A DNA stretch of 64,000 nt, taken from positions 1 through 64,000 of the forward strand of contig CAADGK010000056.1 of NCBI GenBank assembly GCA_900696515.1, in the 5' to 3' direction. The position numbers and the translations under genes are program-made. Every line of letters begins with the position of its first letter. Positions within the stretch are counted from its first letter, which is position 1. Under the pieces are notes generated by a model, which ran no database searches, had not been told where the DNA came from, and worked only from the letters and a program-made list of their open reading frames with translations. Shown one piece after another: positions 1 to 8,982 of the stretch. Source of the stretch: an uncultured Nitrosospira sp. Lineage in GTDB: Bacteria; Nitrospirota; Nitrospiria; Nitrospirales; Nitrospiraceae.

Positions 1-962
1 ATGTCTTTCATGCCCATGAGTAAGGACTCGCCTTCGACGTACGCGAAGGAAATGTTGAGATTGCCAGGCAGCCGGTTCGTCGGATGGCCGTTGAGATAGC
101 TTTCCTCCAGGGCCGCCATGATCTCGGTCTGCAGACGGTCACGCATCTTGGTCAGCCGAGCCGTTTCCGCCGTCATCTCTTGTTCACAGAGTTCACAGGC
201 CTTCCCGAATCCGACGATCAGCGGTACCGGTAAAGTGCCGGATCGCATGCCGCGTTCATGTCCGCCGCCGTCTATCTGTGGCGCGATACGCACACGCGGG
301 TTGCGTTTCCTGACATAGAGGGCCCCGACCCCCTTCGGGCCATAAATTTTATGGGCCGAGAAGGACATGAGGTCGATTCCCATGGCCTGAACATCGACCG
401 GAATCTTCCCGACACCCTGGGTGGCATCGCAATGGAACAAGATGCCTTTTGCTTTGGCGATCTTTCCGATCTCCGTGATCGGGTTAATCGTGCCGATTTC
501 GTTGTTCGCCAGCATGACTGAGATCAGGATGGTCTTGTCCGTGATGGCATTCTGCACGTCTTGCGGGTTCACCATGCCGTATTTATCGACCGGCAAGTAC
601 GTCACGGTCGCCAGCCCTTTCGCTTCAAGCGACTTGGCGGTATCGAGTACGGCCCGATGTTCCGTGGACGACGTGATGATGTGGGTGCCTTTTTCCTTGT
701 ACATTTCCAGGACGCCCTTCAGGGCGAGGTTGTCCGATTCGGTGGCACCGCTGGTAAAGACAATTTCCTTGGCATCGGCCTTGATCAGTTTCGCGATCCG
801 TTTCCGAGCTTCTTCGACAGCTTCTTCAGCCGCCCAACCGAAGGCATGGTTACGGCTGGCCGCATTGCCGAACTTTTCGACGAAGTAAGGCAGCATGGCC
901 TCCAGTACTCGTGGATCCATGGGAGTAGTGGAATGGTTATCCAGAAAAATAGGAAGCTTCAT
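1..962 (-). CDS. iscS: Cysteine desulfurase IscS (3' end outside window)
   Basis: PLP-dependent enzyme that takes sulfur from cysteine for Fe-S cluster assembly in the cytoplasm. The reverse strand opens with [18 protein letters not shown], the typical IscS/NifS start, and stays open for about 320 codons to the window edge; IscS is usually about 400 residues. The expected landmarks are visible: [12 protein letters not shown] near residue 75, the substrate-proximal [10 protein letters not shown], and [15 protein letters not shown] carrying the PLP lysine. The active-site cysteine loop near the C-terminus is beyond the window. The ATG overlaps the iscR stop in an ATGA junction, so the two are co-transcribed and translationally coupled. 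Confidence 0.95.
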   Translation of the reverse strand, partial: MKLPIFLDNHSTTPMDPRVLEAMLPYFVEKFGNAASRNHAFGWAAEEAVEEARKRIAKLIKADAKEIVFTSGATESDNLALKGVLEMYKEKGTHIITSSTEHRAVLDTAKSLEAKGLATVTYLPVDKYGMVNPQDVQNAITDKTILISVMLANNEIGTINPITEIGKIAKAKGILFHCDATQGVGKIPVDVQAMGIDLMSFSAHKIYGPKGVGALYVRKRNPRVRIAPQIDGGGHERGMRSGTLPVPLIVGFGKACELCEQEMTAETARLTKMRDRLQTEIMAALEESYLNGHPTNRLPGNLNISFAYVEGESLLMGMKD

Positions 963-1435
963 CGTTCGACTCCTTGTACCGAGGGAGACTGAATAGTAAT
1001 CAAGGGCGTGCCCCCCATCATCATGTCTCCCAACGTCATATTGTTCAGTAACTGGTAGATGCTGTCTTGAATTTTCAAGAGCGGCGTGCGGATGTTGCAG
1101 TGTTCACGCTGCATACAGTAGTCGCCCTCTTTCTCGTGTGAGCAGTCGGTGATGGCCAGCGGACCCTCGATGCTTTCAAGGATCTGTGCAATGGTGATCT
1201 GCCTAGCGCTCCGTGCCAAGAGATAGCCACCCTTGGGGCCGTTATGGCTCTCGATCAGGCCGTTTTTTGAGAGAACCTGGAGGACCTTCGCAAGCAGTTC
1301 CAGCGGAATGTTATATTCCTCGGCAATCTCTTTGGTATTCACCACGCGGCCGGGCGTGACATCGCCGAACTGGACAGAGGCGATATGCTGGAGAGCCATC
1401 AGTGCGTAGTCAGCTTTTTTCGAAATTTTCAACAT
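959..1435 (-). CDS. iscR: Rrf2-family Fe-S regulator IscR
   Basis: Winged-helix repressor of the Rrf2 family that senses cellular Fe-S status and controls the isc genes. The chosen start, [15 protein letters not shown], is the family N-terminus; an upstream in-frame ATG at 1483 would place coding sequence over the operator-like palindrome and is rejected. At 158 residues it has the normal family length. Three cysteines at about 98, 107 and 113 (C-x8-C-x5-C) match the [2Fe-2S]-ligating cluster of IscR, with slightly wider first spacing than in E. coli. It is first in an operon with iscS and divergent from the ferredoxin gene, so it probably controls both. Confidence 0.92.
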   Translation of the reverse strand: MLKISKKADYALMALQHIASVQFGDVTPGRVVNTKEIAEEYNIPLELLAKVLQVLSKNGLIESHNGPKGGYLLARSARQITIAQILESIEGPLAITDCSHEKEGDYCMQREHCNIRTPLLKIQDSIYQLLNNMTLGDMMMGGTPLITIQSPSVQGVER

Positions 1436-1440
1436 GGCTA

Positions 1441-1470
1441 TTGCCGATCGGTCAGATCGGAGACTATAAT
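1441..1470 (+). promoter_or_regulatory. Candidate promoter of ferredoxin gene
   Basis: TTGCCG at 1441-1446 and a consensus TATAAT at 1465-1470 are 18 bases apart and point to fdx. The -10 box sits inside the operator-like palindrome, so a protein bound there would block initiation. Only four of six -35 bases fit the consensus. Confidence 0.4.
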
Positions 1471-1481
1471 GATCTCCGATC
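1455..1481. promoter_or_regulatory. Operator-like inverted repeat between iscR and ferredoxin
   Basis: A perfect 9-bp inverted repeat, GATCGGAGA (1455-1463) and TCTCCGATC (1473-1481), is separated by 9 bases that contain TATAAT. It lies between divergent iscR and fdx, upstream of both starts. Position and symmetry suggest the site where IscR regulates itself and the ferredoxin gene. It does not obviously match the E. coli IscR type 1 motif, so the assignment rests on context. Confidence 0.5.
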
Positions 1482-1568
1482 AATATGGTCGCACTAAAGC
1501 TACCATGCAGATTTGAATTGTGTCAATACGTGATCAGAATCTAATCTGTCTCAGAAAGGAACAGGCAC

Positions 1569-1985
1569 ATGGGTGGGACGAACCCCTATATTGAGAAAGC
1601 CGATTACAAACTTCCTAAGGTTTCCTATTCCGTCACATTTATCCAGCCAAGCGGGACCTCGACCACGGTTGCCGTCGATCCAGAAAAGATTCCGTACGGG
1701 GTCACAGGGCTGCCCGGAAGCATTTTGGATATTGCCATGGGCCATGGAGTAGACTTGGAACATGTCTGTGGCGGGGTCTGCGCTTGTTCGACCTGTCACG
1801 TCATTGTGAAGCAGGGCTTGGAAACCTGTAATGAGGGCACGGATGACGAGTTCGACCAGCTGGATGAAGCTCCTATGACGACACTCCAGTCTCGTCTGGG
1901 GTGTCAATGTGTCCCCAATGGGACGGCGGATATCGTCGTGGAAATTCCCGCAGTGAATAAAAATCTCGTCCGGGAGGGACATTGA
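1569..1985 (+). CDS. fdx: ISC-type [2Fe-2S] ferredoxin
   Basis: Small electron carrier of the adrenodoxin/Fdx class, probably supplying electrons for Fe-S cluster assembly. The cysteine pattern is C67-x5-C73-x2-C76 then C112, the spacing of E. coli Fdx; C71 and C114 are extra cysteines. The protein is 138 residues, somewhat longer than E. coli Fdx (111), with an N-terminal extension of about 18 residues before the beta-grasp fold. An AAAGGA ribosome site precedes the ATG at 1569. It is divergent from iscR-iscS, which supports the ISC role. No hscA, hscB or iscU is seen in this window. Confidence 0.9.
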   Translation: MGGTNPYIEKADYKLPKVSYSVTFIQPSGTSTTVAVDPEKIPYGVTGLPGSILDIAMGHGVDLEHVCGGVCACSTCHVIVKQGLETCNEGTDDEFDQLDEAPMTTLQSRLGCQCVPNGTADIVVEIPAVNKNLVREGH

Positions 1986-2085
1986 GCGGTACGGCATTCG
2001 TTATTCGACAATAGTCATTCGCTTGGAATCCCGCCGTTGAGCCAGAATTCCGAAAGACCCATCACGTGTGACGGTGAACGGTCTT

Positions 2086-2790
2086 TTAGTCATATGTCTC
2101 TATCTTGACCTCCTTTCGATCGTATCCTTGATCCATAAAATAGGCCCGGAGAGGACGAACGAAGGCTTTGGTTCCACAGAGCATCGGAATGACTTTCGGT
2201 TGACCCGTGAGCAGCGGCCCCAGCATCGCCATGGTTTTCTCTACGGCTTGGGATTCGCTCTGTTCAGCCACAATCGGAAGGTAACGGAAGGATGGCTGCT
2301 GTACGGCCATCGTGAGCCATTCCTGATGGAAGAGAACCTCCTCTTCACTGGGTGCTACAGCGATCAACAGGACCGGAGTATGAACTTTTTTATAAAATAT
2401 CTGTTTCAGCAGGCATCGTATCGGAACCAGGCCTGTGTAGCGTCCGATCAGGATGAGTTCCCGATCGAGCGTTTCGGGAAGAACAAATCGCCCATAGGGT
2501 CCGGACAAGGTGAGTTCATCGCCGGACTTCAGCTGATAGAGATAAGGCGAACCAAGTCCATCGGGAACGAGATCAAACACCAAGGTCAACTCTCCATAGG
2601 GCGAGGAGGGATCGGCCATGGAGTAGGCTCGATTGAGCGGCGGCTTGGGTCCTACAGGGAGGTGAAGAGACACCCATTGTCCGGGTTGGAACGCGACCCT
2701 GGTAGTCTTCGGTTTGATCACCAGTTGGCGGACATGCGTTGTGAGATCCGTAGCTGACAGTACTGTGGCAGGTTGCCTCTGTTCTGCCAT
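2086..2790 (-). CDS. FAD/NAD(P)-binding ferredoxin reductase-type oxidoreductase
   Basis: FNR-superfamily flavoprotein of 234 residues. It has an N-terminal FAD-binding barrel with the flavin motif RAYSMADPSS (about residues 54-63) and a C-terminal nucleotide-binding half ending in CGTKAF and KIETYD. The glycine motif is altered: GRYTGLVPIR stands where GxGTGxxPxR is expected. The ATG at 2790 follows a strong GGAGGAGGGAGG ribosome site; an upstream ATG is in frame but lacks this. It lies tail-to-tail with the ferredoxin gene, so ferredoxin could be its partner, but this is only contextual. The electron donor and acceptor cannot be deduced. Confidence 0.78.
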   Translation of the reverse strand: MAEQRQPATVLSATDLTTHVRQLVIKPKTTRVAFQPGQWVSLHLPVGPKPPLNRAYSMADPSSPYGELTLVFDLVPDGLGSPYLYQLKSGDELTLSGPYGRFVLPETLDRELILIGRYTGLVPIRCLLKQIFYKKVHTPVLLIAVAPSEEEVLFHQEWLTMAVQQPSFRYLPIVAEQSESQAVEKTMAMLGPLLTGQPKVIPMLCGTKAFVRPLRAYFMDQGYDRKEVKIETYD

Positions 2791-2918
2791 CCTCCCTCCT
2801 CCGGCATCCTCATAGCAGAAGCCGTAAAGAGATGGAAGTGCTTCGGCGGTGTACAAGGATTTTCCCAGCGTGGTATAGATGGGCGATTTCGTCTATGTGA
2901 AGAAGGGACAACGCTGTC

Positions 2919-4334
2919 ATGAGTGGAGTTCGTGTCCGGTTCGCTCCAAGCCCGACGGGTTTTCTGCATATCGGTGGAGTGCGTACGGCCCTGTTTAATT
3001 GGCTGTTTGCGCGCCAACAGCAGGGGACATTCATTCTTCGGATCGAGGATACCGATCAAAGTCGGTCGACCGATGAATCGATTCAGGCCATCATAGAGGG
3101 CATGCAATGGGTCGGGCTCGACTGGGATGAAGGGCCGTTCCGCCAAACGGAACGGATGGATCTGTATCGTAGCCATGCCATGAAGTTGTTGGAGGCAGGG
3201 CATGCGTACTGGTGTGTGTGTAAGGCGGAGGAACTGGAAGCTCGGCGAAAGGCGGCTGAGGCCAAAGGCCTCTCGCCGCGCTATGATGGCCGCTGCCGAA
3301 ATGCGCGGCTCACCACTCCTTCTGCCGACGCCGCGCTTCGCTTCAAAGCGCCGCAGGAGGGTCACATCATCGTCGATGATCTCATCAAAGGCGCGATCAC
3401 CTTCGATAACAGTGCGGCCGACGACCTGATTATTCTCCGGTCCAACGGCTATCCGACCTACAACTTTTCGGTCGTCGTCGACGATGCCTTGATGCGCATC
3501 ACACATGTGGTGCGGGGGGACGACCATCTGACCAACACACCCCGGCAGATTCCGATTTTTGAAGCGCTGGGGTTTGCCGTTCCGCGCTTCGGCCATCTCC
3601 CGATGATTCTGGGCTCAGACAAGACGCGGCTTTCAAAACGCCATGGGGCGACGTCGATCATGGCCTACAAAGACATGGGGTACTTGCCAGACGCCATGGT
3701 TAACTATCTCGTGCGTCTGGGCTGGTCTCACGGCGATCAAGAGCTCTTTACTCGGCAGGAACTTATCGAAAAGTTCTCCTGGGACCACGTCCAGAAGTCA
3801 GCGGCGGTATTCAATCCGGACAAGTTAATGTGGATCAATGCCGAGTACATCAAAACAAGTTCGCCGAGCTCCGTGGCCCAGGCGCTCGTGCCGTTGTTGG
3901 ACCAAGCAGGGTTGAAGCATGAGGTCGATGCGGTATCGGAGGAATGGCTCGCACAGCTGGTGGTGTTGGTCAAGGAACGGGCGAAGACGTTGGTCGACAT
4001 GGTGGAATGGGTGAAGCCCTATTTCGGGCAAGTCGCTCCGTTCGAGGAAGAGGCGGCCAAGAAATTTCTCACGCCGGCGGTGGCTCCGTTGCTCCAGAAG
4101 CTGGTGACACGCTTTGAGGCGTTCCCCGGCTTTTCCAAACAAATCTGGGAAGAAAGCTTCAAGAAGCTAGTCGAAGAAGAGGGTGTCAAAATGGGCGCCT
4201 TGGCCCAGCCTGTTCGTGTGGCGCTCACCGGGCGAACGGCAAGCCCGGGCCTCTTCGAAGTAATGGAAGTCTTGGGACGGGAGCGGACGCTGGTTCGTCT
4301 GAGAAAAGGGATCGAGCGTGCCCTGATGGCCTGA
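2919..4334 (+). CDS. gltX: Glutamyl-tRNA synthetase
   Basis: Class I synthetase that charges tRNA-Glu with glutamate. The start is typical (VRFAPSPTGFLHIGG, with the HIGH-type signature at residues 17-20) and the second catalytic motif is KTRLSKRHG near residue 240. At 471 residues it is complete. Since glnS is also present at 6688-8391 on the other strand, this enzyme need not misacylate tRNA-Gln, and an amidotransferase route for Gln-tRNA may be unnecessary. Two tRNA-Gln genes follow it directly on the same strand. Confidence 0.95.
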   Translation: MSGVRVRFAPSPTGFLHIGGVRTALFNWLFARQQQGTFILRIEDTDQSRSTDESIQAIIEGMQWVGLDWDEGPFRQTERMDLYRSHAMKLLEAGHAYWCVCKAEELEARRKAAEAKGLSPRYDGRCRNARLTTPSADAALRFKAPQEGHIIVDDLIKGAITFDNSAADDLIILRSNGYPTYNFSVVVDDALMRITHVVRGDDHLTNTPRQIPIFEALGFAVPRFGHLPMILGSDKTRLSKRHGATSIMAYKDMGYLPDAMVNYLVRLGWSHGDQELFTRQELIEKFSWDHVQKSAAVFNPDKLMWINAEYIKTSSPSSVAQALVPLLDQAGLKHEVDAVSEEWLAQLVVLVKERAKTLVDMVEWVKPYFGQVAPFEEEAAKKFLTPAVAPLLQKLVTRFEAFPGFSKQIWEESFKKLVEEEGVKMGALAQPVRVALTGRTASPGLFEVMEVLGRERTLVRLRKGIERALMA

Positions 4335-4404
4335 AGGATTTCCTCTGCCAAACCTGCGTCGATCTTGACGGAATTGCGATCGATATATTACTGTGAACGT
4401 CGGT

Positions 4405-4478
4405 TGGGGGATCGTCTAGCGGTAGGACGTCAGTCTCTGGATCTGACTACCTAGGTTCGATTCCTAGTCCCCCAGCCA
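4405..4478 (+). tRNA. tRNA-Gln, anticodon CUG
   Basis: A 74-nt cloverleaf with acceptor stem TGGGGGA/TCCCCCA, D-stem GTC/GAC, T-arm loop GGTTCGATTCC, discriminator G and encoded CCA. The anticodon loop CTCTGGA (4435-4441) gives CUG. The pair closing the anticodon loop (positions 31 and 39) is T opposite T, which is unusual. Outside the anticodon arm it is identical to the next tRNA. Confidence 0.93.
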
Positions 4479-4526
4479 AAAAATTCTTTCTCGTCCCATT
4501 CCCACGCATGATGTTCGGTACCGCGC

Positions 4527-4600
4527 TGGGGGATCGTCTAGCGGTAGGACGCCGGCCTTTGGAGCCGGCTACCTAGGTTCGATTCCTAGTCCCCCAGCCA
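4527..4600 (+). tRNA. tRNA-Gln, anticodon UUG
   Basis: A 74-nt cloverleaf with encoded CCA. Anticodon stem CCGGC/GCCGG encloses loop CTTTGGA (4557-4563), giving UUG. Acceptor, D and T arms are base-for-base the same as those of the CUG gene 48 bases upstream, so one arose by duplication and anticodon-arm change. Together the pair reads both glutamine codons. Confidence 0.95.
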
Positions 4601-4608
4601 CTTTCCGT

Positions 4609-4732
4609 CAGGACGTTGAAAAGAGTTCGCCAGCTTCGTTCTCACTCGCTCAGAGATTCGACCTACGGCGCAACATACGCCTCGCCTCTTTACTCGCCGT
4701 GGCCTTGATGGACGGATCTCTTGAACGTCCTG
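4609..4732. repeat. Inverted-repeat element after the tRNA-Gln genes
   Basis: The arms CAGGACGTT (4609-4617) and AACGTCCTG (4724-4732) are perfect reverse complements, with partial pairing continuing inward (GAAAAGAG against CTCTTGA). The 124-bp segment has no credible coding frame. Similar GGACGTTGAA or GGATGTTGAAAA blocks recur near 16324 and 17234, which suggests a dispersed intergenic repeat family, possibly REP-like. Confidence 0.45.
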
Positions 4733-4753
4733 TGAGTTGATAAGAACCAATGG

Positions 4754-5797
4754 TCAACGTAGCGACGCCATGTCGATCACGAATCGAAACTTCACATCGC
4801 CCCGGAGGATCCGCTCGTAGGCTTCATTCACCTGTTGGATGGGAATGACTTCCACATCGGACTCGACATGGTGTTGGGCACAGAAGTCGAGCATGCGCTG
4901 TGTTTCTTTGATGCCGCCGATCAGAGAGCCGACCAGGCGCCGTCGTTTGAAAATGAGCGAAAAGGCCTCGACAGGGGTCGGGGTTTCCGGTGCCCCGACG
5001 AGGATCATGGTCCCGTCGGTTTTAAGCAGGTTCAGGTAGGCGTTGTAATCATGTGGGGCCGAAACCGTATCGAGGACGTAGTGGAAATACCCCTGGAGTT
5101 TCGTAAACGTCTGAGGGTCTGACGTCACCGCAAAGTGTGCTGCCCCTAGCCGCTTCGCATCCTGCCGTTTATTCTCCGACGTACTTAAGACCGTCACTTC
5201 CGTTCCCATGGCTTTGGCGATTTTCACCGCCATGTGGCCAAGCCCGCCAAGGCCGACGACGGCCAGTTTGTGATAGCGGCCGATTCCCCAGTGCCGGAGG
5301 GGAGAGTAGGTGGTGATGCCCGCACAGAGCAAGGGAGCTGCTCCGGCCAAGGAAAGCGCCGCTGGAATCCGGAGGACGTACCGCTCGTCCACGACAATTT
5401 GGTTCGAATAGCCGCCCTGCGTGATCTGACCCGCCTTGTCCTGCGCACTGTAGGTCCAGAGGGTACCGCCGTCACAGTATTGTTCTAGGCCCTCGCGGCA
5501 GGGTCCACATGTACGGCAGGAGTCCACGAAACACCCGACACCGGCTCGATCGCCGGATTTGAAGTTTTTCACTGACGCCCCGACTTGCGCGACGGTTCCG
5601 ACGATCTCGTGGCCGGGTACCATCGGGAACAGCGAGATGCCCCATTCGTTACGGGCTTGATGGATATCAGAATGACAGATGCCGCAATGCGAGATCGTGA
5701 TCAAGACGTCGTGTGGACCGACATCGCGCCGATCAAACGAATACGGTTGGAGCAGTTCTTTCGCGGCCATTGCGGCATAGCCGTTAGTCGGGAGCAT
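4754..5797 (-). CDS. Zinc-dependent NAD(P) alcohol dehydrogenase (YahK/AdhA type)
   Basis: Medium-chain dehydrogenase/reductase of 347 residues that interconverts alcohols and aldehydes; the physiological substrate is not evident. Catalytic zinc ligands are seen as C38 in CGICHSD and GHE at 62-64. The structural zinc site is C94, C97, C100 and C108. The cofactor fold has GLGGLGHMAVKIAKAMG. The ATG at 5797 has an ideal AAAGGAGG seven bases upstream; an ORF extension to 5950 has no ribosome site. The gene stands alone, with no recognisable gene in the 160 bases up to yacG. Confidence 0.85.
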   Translation of the reverse strand: MLPTNGYAAMAAKELLQPYSFDRRDVGPHDVLITISHCGICHSDIHQARNEWGISLFPMVPGHEIVGTVAQVGASVKNFKSGDRAGVGCFVDSCRTCGPCREGLEQYCDGGTLWTYSAQDKAGQITQGGYSNQIVVDERYVLRIPAALSLAGAAPLLCAGITTYSPLRHWGIGRYHKLAVVGLGGLGHMAVKIAKAMGTEVTVLSTSENKRQDAKRLGAAHFAVTSDPQTFTKLQGYFHYVLDTVSAPHDYNAYLNLLKTDGTMILVGAPETPTPVEAFSLIFKRRRLVGSLIGGIKETQRMLDFCAQHHVESDVEVIPIQQVNEAYERILRGDVKFRFVIDMASLR

Positions 5798-5958
5798 GAC
5801 GGGCCTCCTTTGCACGGAGCAACGTACGTCAGACCTTACCAAGTTCACCGTGACTCTGCCAACCGCAAAAGGTAGGGATTTCTCCAGGGTTAAGTGGTGC
5901 AGTTGTCGGATTCCGCCAAGCGAAAACGATCTTGACGGTCTGAGGCACAAGCGCTCGG

Positions 5959-6153
5959 CTAGCCGCTGTCCATCTCGGCTTCACTGTCGGACGATTCCAG
6001 AGGGGGTCGTTCCGTGGTTAAGGATGGTCCGGAAACGCGGTATTGTTCCATTGCCCACATGCCCAGGTCAGTGATCTGACAACGTTCCGAGCAGAAGGGA
6101 CGCCAAGGATTTCCTTTCCACGTTGTGGATTGGCGACACAGGGGACAGATCAT
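5959..6153 (-). CDS. yacG: YacG-family zinc-binding protein (DNA gyrase inhibitor)
   Basis: A 64-residue protein with the YacG zinc site, CPLC near the start and FCSERCQ later, followed by the DLG and W residues typical of the family. In E. coli YacG binds GyrB and inhibits gyrase. The start ICPLCRQ at 6153 fits the normal length of about 60-65 residues; the upstream extension to 6240 would overlap the PilZ gene. No clear ribosome site precedes it, so translation may couple to the PilZ gene, which ends 53 bases upstream. The C-terminus is acidic and low-complexity. Confidence 0.8.
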   Translation of the reverse strand: MICPLCRQSTTWKGNPWRPFCSERCQITDLGMWAMEQYRVSGPSLTTERPPLESSDSEAEMDSG

Positions 6154-6205
6154 GAGGTGGAGTGTAGCGACGATGGCGGACAAAGGAAAGTTCTTGCCGA
6201 ATATC

Positions 6206-6541
6206 TCAGTGGTGCGATGGGGGTCGGCGGGTAGCGACATGGAGCAGACGCTGCAATCGGCTGCGATCCAGATCGGTCAGGCGCAGGAACTCGACGCCGA
6301 ACTCGCCATGGGTTGCCCATCGAACTGCGGCAGAGTGGACGGTGATTGGGACAGCCAATTCCGTGGCCTGGATCAACAGCTTGACGCCGGTTCCGGGTGC
6401 CATCGATATCCCACTGATCACGGCACAGCCTCCGGTTGAAATGTCGAAGAGGGTTCCTTGGCGGATATCCGTCTGGTCGGTCATGGAAAAAAGGATTTGG
6501 AGATCAATGGGGATGCGAGGATATTCGCGACATTCGATCAT
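6206..6541 (-). CDS. PilZ-domain protein, probable cyclic-di-GMP binder
   Basis: A single-domain PilZ protein of 111 residues. It carries both c-di-GMP-binding signatures: the arginine motif CREYPR near residue 5 (RxxxR) and DISTGG at about residue 33 (DxSxxG), followed by the beta-barrel ending FGVEFLRL. No catalytic or membrane part is present, so it probably acts as a soluble c-di-GMP effector. It lies upstream of yacG and downstream of glnS on the same strand, but its target cannot be inferred. Confidence 0.85.
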   Translation of the reverse strand: MIECREYPRIPIDLQILFSMTDQTDIRQGTLFDISTGGCAVISGISMAPGTGVKLLIQATELAVPITVHSAAVRWATHGEFGVEFLRLTDLDRSRLQRLLHVATRRPPSHH

Positions 6542-6687
6542 GGCGACTCTCAGGGAACCTCAAGCCGGTCACCAGAGGCTCATCAACCGGTTCTTCAAGA
6601 GAGTATAGAACGCCCCGTTTGCGGTGGCACGCGTTGTGGCAAAATCCGCAAGGGCACTCGGCGGTCGTCAATAATCCTGAAGGACGG

Positions 6688-8391
6688 TCACGTGGAGGCG
6701 TGCTGGGTTTTCGCAACCTTGGCCCATGCATCTTTGAGCGGCACGGTTCGGTTGAAGAGGAGTGTGTCGGGTGATGAGTCGGAATCGACACAAAAGTAGC
6801 CCTGCCGCTCGAACTGGAATCGGGAACTTGGTTTGGCGGAGCGAAGGCTTGGTTCGACCCGGCAATCCGTCAGCCGTTCAAGAGATTGTGGGTTCAGCGA
6901 CTGCGTCCAGTCCTGGTCGGCCATAGGTTTGGTCTGGTCGGTGAGTAACAACGGCTGGTAGAGACGGACGGTCGCCTGGACGGCATGCATTGCCGATACC
7001 CAGTGGATGGTGGCCTTCACTTTCCGCTGCTCCTGGGCCGATCCGCTTCTGGTCTCAGGATCGTAGGTGCAATGGAGTTCAGTGATCGCACCGGTTTGCG
7101 GGTCCTTTGTCATGCCGACGCATTTGATAATGTACCCATAGCGCAACCTGACTTCTCGGCCTGGGGCAAGGCGATAGAACTGCTTTGGCGGGTCCTCTTT
7201 GAAATCCTCCTGCTCGATGTACAGGACTTTTGAGAAGGGCACTTTTCTCGTTCCCGCCGATGCGTCTTCCGGATTATTCACGGCCTCGAGTTCTTCAACG
7301 ACAGCGTCCGGATAGTTATCGAGTACGACTTTCAAGGGGCGGAGCACCGCCATCACGCGCAGAGATCGCTTGTTGAGATCTTCCCGGATAAAGTGTTCAA
7401 GGAGCTGCATCTCAACGATCGCGTCACGCTTGGCGACGCCGATGTGCTCGCAAAAGGTCCGAATCGCTTCCGGAGTCACGCCTCGCCGTCGGAGGCCTTT
7501 CAAGGTGGGAAGACGTGGGTCATCCCATCCGGCGACCAGTTTCTTCTCGACCAGTTCAAGCAGCTTGCGTTTGCTCATGACGGTCGAGGTGAGGTTCAAT
7601 CTGGCGAATTCGATCTGTTGCGGGCGATGGAGTGCATCGGCTTCCGCGACCACCCAATCGTACAGCGGGCGGTGATCCTCAAACTCCAGAGTGCAGATGG
7701 AGTGCGTGATCCCTTCGATCGCATCGGACAACGGGTGAGCGAAATCATATGCGGGATAAATGCACCAGGTAGAGCCGGTTCGATAGTGGATCGCATGGCG
7801 GATCCGGTAGAGGATGGGATCGCGGAGGTTGATATTGGGCGACCCCATATCGATCTTGGCGCGTAAGACCTGGGCCCCGTCCGAAAACTCTCCCGCTCGC
7901 ATGCGCGCAAACAAACTCAGATTCTCGTCGACGGATCGGGTGCGGTAGGGACTATCACGGCCCGGTTCGGTGAGTGTCCCGCGGTATTCTCGAATTTGAT
8001 CGGGCGTCAGGCTATCGACGTAGGCTTTCCCCTTCCGTATCAAGACCACCGCGAAAGCGTAGAGTTGCTCGAAATAGTCCGAGGCATAAAACATCTTGCC
8101 ATGCCAATCGAATCCCAACCAGCGGACATCATCCTGGATCGCGTGCACATACTCGGGATCCTCGGTCGTGGGGTTCGTATCGTCGAATCGGAGATGGCAG
8201 GTCCCACCGGGCATCTCGTTCGCCAACCCGAAATTCAGGGCCATGGACTTGGCGTGACCGATATGGAGATAGCCGTTCGGCTCGGGAGGAAATCTGGTGA
8301 CGACCCGGCCTCCGTATTTGCCGGCGGCACGGTCGGCGGCGACGAGATCACGAATGAAATTGGAGGAGGATGAAGCCTCTGGTGTGGTCAT
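6688..8391 (-). CDS. glnS: Glutaminyl-tRNA synthetase
   Basis: Class I synthetase that charges tRNA-Gln directly with glutamine. The HIGH signature occurs in [10 protein letters not shown] (residues 43-46) and the KMSKS-type motif as VMSKRK near residue 270; the C-terminal half has the beta-barrel anticodon domain. The start at 8391 (MTTPEASS) gives 567 residues, close to E. coli GlnRS (554). An in-frame ATG at 8457 would add 22 residues, and neither start has a strong ribosome site. GlnRS is patchily distributed in bacteria outside Proteobacteria; here it is only about 2 kb from both tRNA-Gln genes. Confidence 0.94.
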   Translation of the reverse strand: MTTPEASSSSNFIRDLVAADRAAGKYGGRVVTRFPPEPNGYLHIGHAKSMALNFGLANEMPGGTCHLRFDDTNPTTEDPEYVHAIQDDVRWLGFDWHGKMFYASDYFEQLYAFAVVLIRKGKAYVDSLTPDQIREYRGTLTEPGRDSPYRTRSVDENLSLFARMRAGEFSDGAQVLRAKIDMGSPNINLRDPILYRIRHAIHYRTGSTWCIYPAYDFAHPLSDAIEGITHSICTLEFEDHRPLYDWVVAEADALHRPQQIEFARLNLTSTVMSKRKLLELVEKKLVAGWDDPRLPTLKGLRRRGVTPEAIRTFCEHIGVAKRDAIVEMQLLEHFIREDLNKRSLRVMAVLRPLKVVLDNYPDAVVEELEAVNNPEDASAGTRKVPFSKVLYIEQEDFKEDPPKQFYRLAPGREVRLRYGYIIKCVGMTKDPQTGAITELHCTYDPETRSGSAQEQRKVKATIHWVSAMHAVQATVRLYQPLLLTDQTKPMADQDWTQSLNPQSLERLTDCRVEPSLRSAKPSSRFQFERQGYFCVDSDSSPDTLLFNRTVPLKDAWAKVAKTQHAST

Positions 8392-8488
8392 GGCGTTTAG
8401 ATGAATCCTGTCGGCATCGGTCGCGTGGAAGCCGCTTGCAGGGATGAGTTCTATCATAGACGGGGCGCAGAGAGAAATGGGGGAACGG

Positions 8489-8914
8489 CTAAGCGGCAGG
8501 TTCAGTCGCAGCGGGACCCGGTGCCGACATCACGGTAAAATCTTTTTGAGCAATCAGCCGGCCGTCCATCAGGAGGCGGAATTCATAGCGGCCGGGTGCC
8601 GGAAGGATGAGAAGCGGGATATTGATGCCGAAATCGGAGATTTGGAGACGGTCGCCGATTTCGATGTTGGGAAGAGTGGCTCGACAGACCAGTTGCTCCG
8701 AGTTGAGATAGATCAAGTCGATATCAAAGTGATAGAGGCCTTCGGCGTCGGTGAGGCAGAAGTAGAGTCCCATATGCTGATGATGGAACGGGAAGGAAGA
8801 CGTCTGAAGATGCGTGAAGATTCCGATCAGGCTTTTCTTCTTGGTGAGGCTATCCTCAATGACTTGGTCGCAGACGAGAAACGCTTGCACGGACGGCTTG
8901 GGAATATCGGTCAT
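8489..8914 (-). CDS. Conserved hypothetical protein (DUF6941-like)
   Basis: A 141-residue soluble protein of unknown function. The motif [18 protein letters not shown], then GIFTHL and [11 protein letters not shown], resembles from memory the DUF6941 family, predicted to be beta-rich. The start [12 protein letters not shown] at 8914 is preferred over a longer ORF that would run into the next gene. It lacks a signal peptide or membrane segment. It is 68 bases downstream of another unknown gene on the same strand and upstream of glnS; the pair may form a small operon. Confidence 0.65.
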   Translation of the reverse strand: MTDIPKPSVQAFLVCDQVIEDSLTKKKSLIGIFTHLQTSSFPFHHQHMGLYFCLTDAEGLYHFDIDLIYLNSEQLVCRATLPNIEIGDRLQISDFGINIPLLILPAPGRYEFRLLMDGRLIAQKDFTVMSAPGPAATEPAA

Positions 8915-8982
8915 CGTTCTATTCCAGAGAAAAGAGAGGGAGAGGGCAAAACGGCTTTTGATCGTCTGCTCGGTCGATCCTG

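Noticed and set aside
1436-1483. Longer IscR start at 1483
   Set aside because: It would translate the operator palindrome and adds residues not found in Rrf2 proteins.
4405-4478. tRNA-Gln(CUG) as a pseudogene
   Set aside because: Only the pair at 31-39 is imperfect; all other stems, the T-loop and the CCA end are sound.
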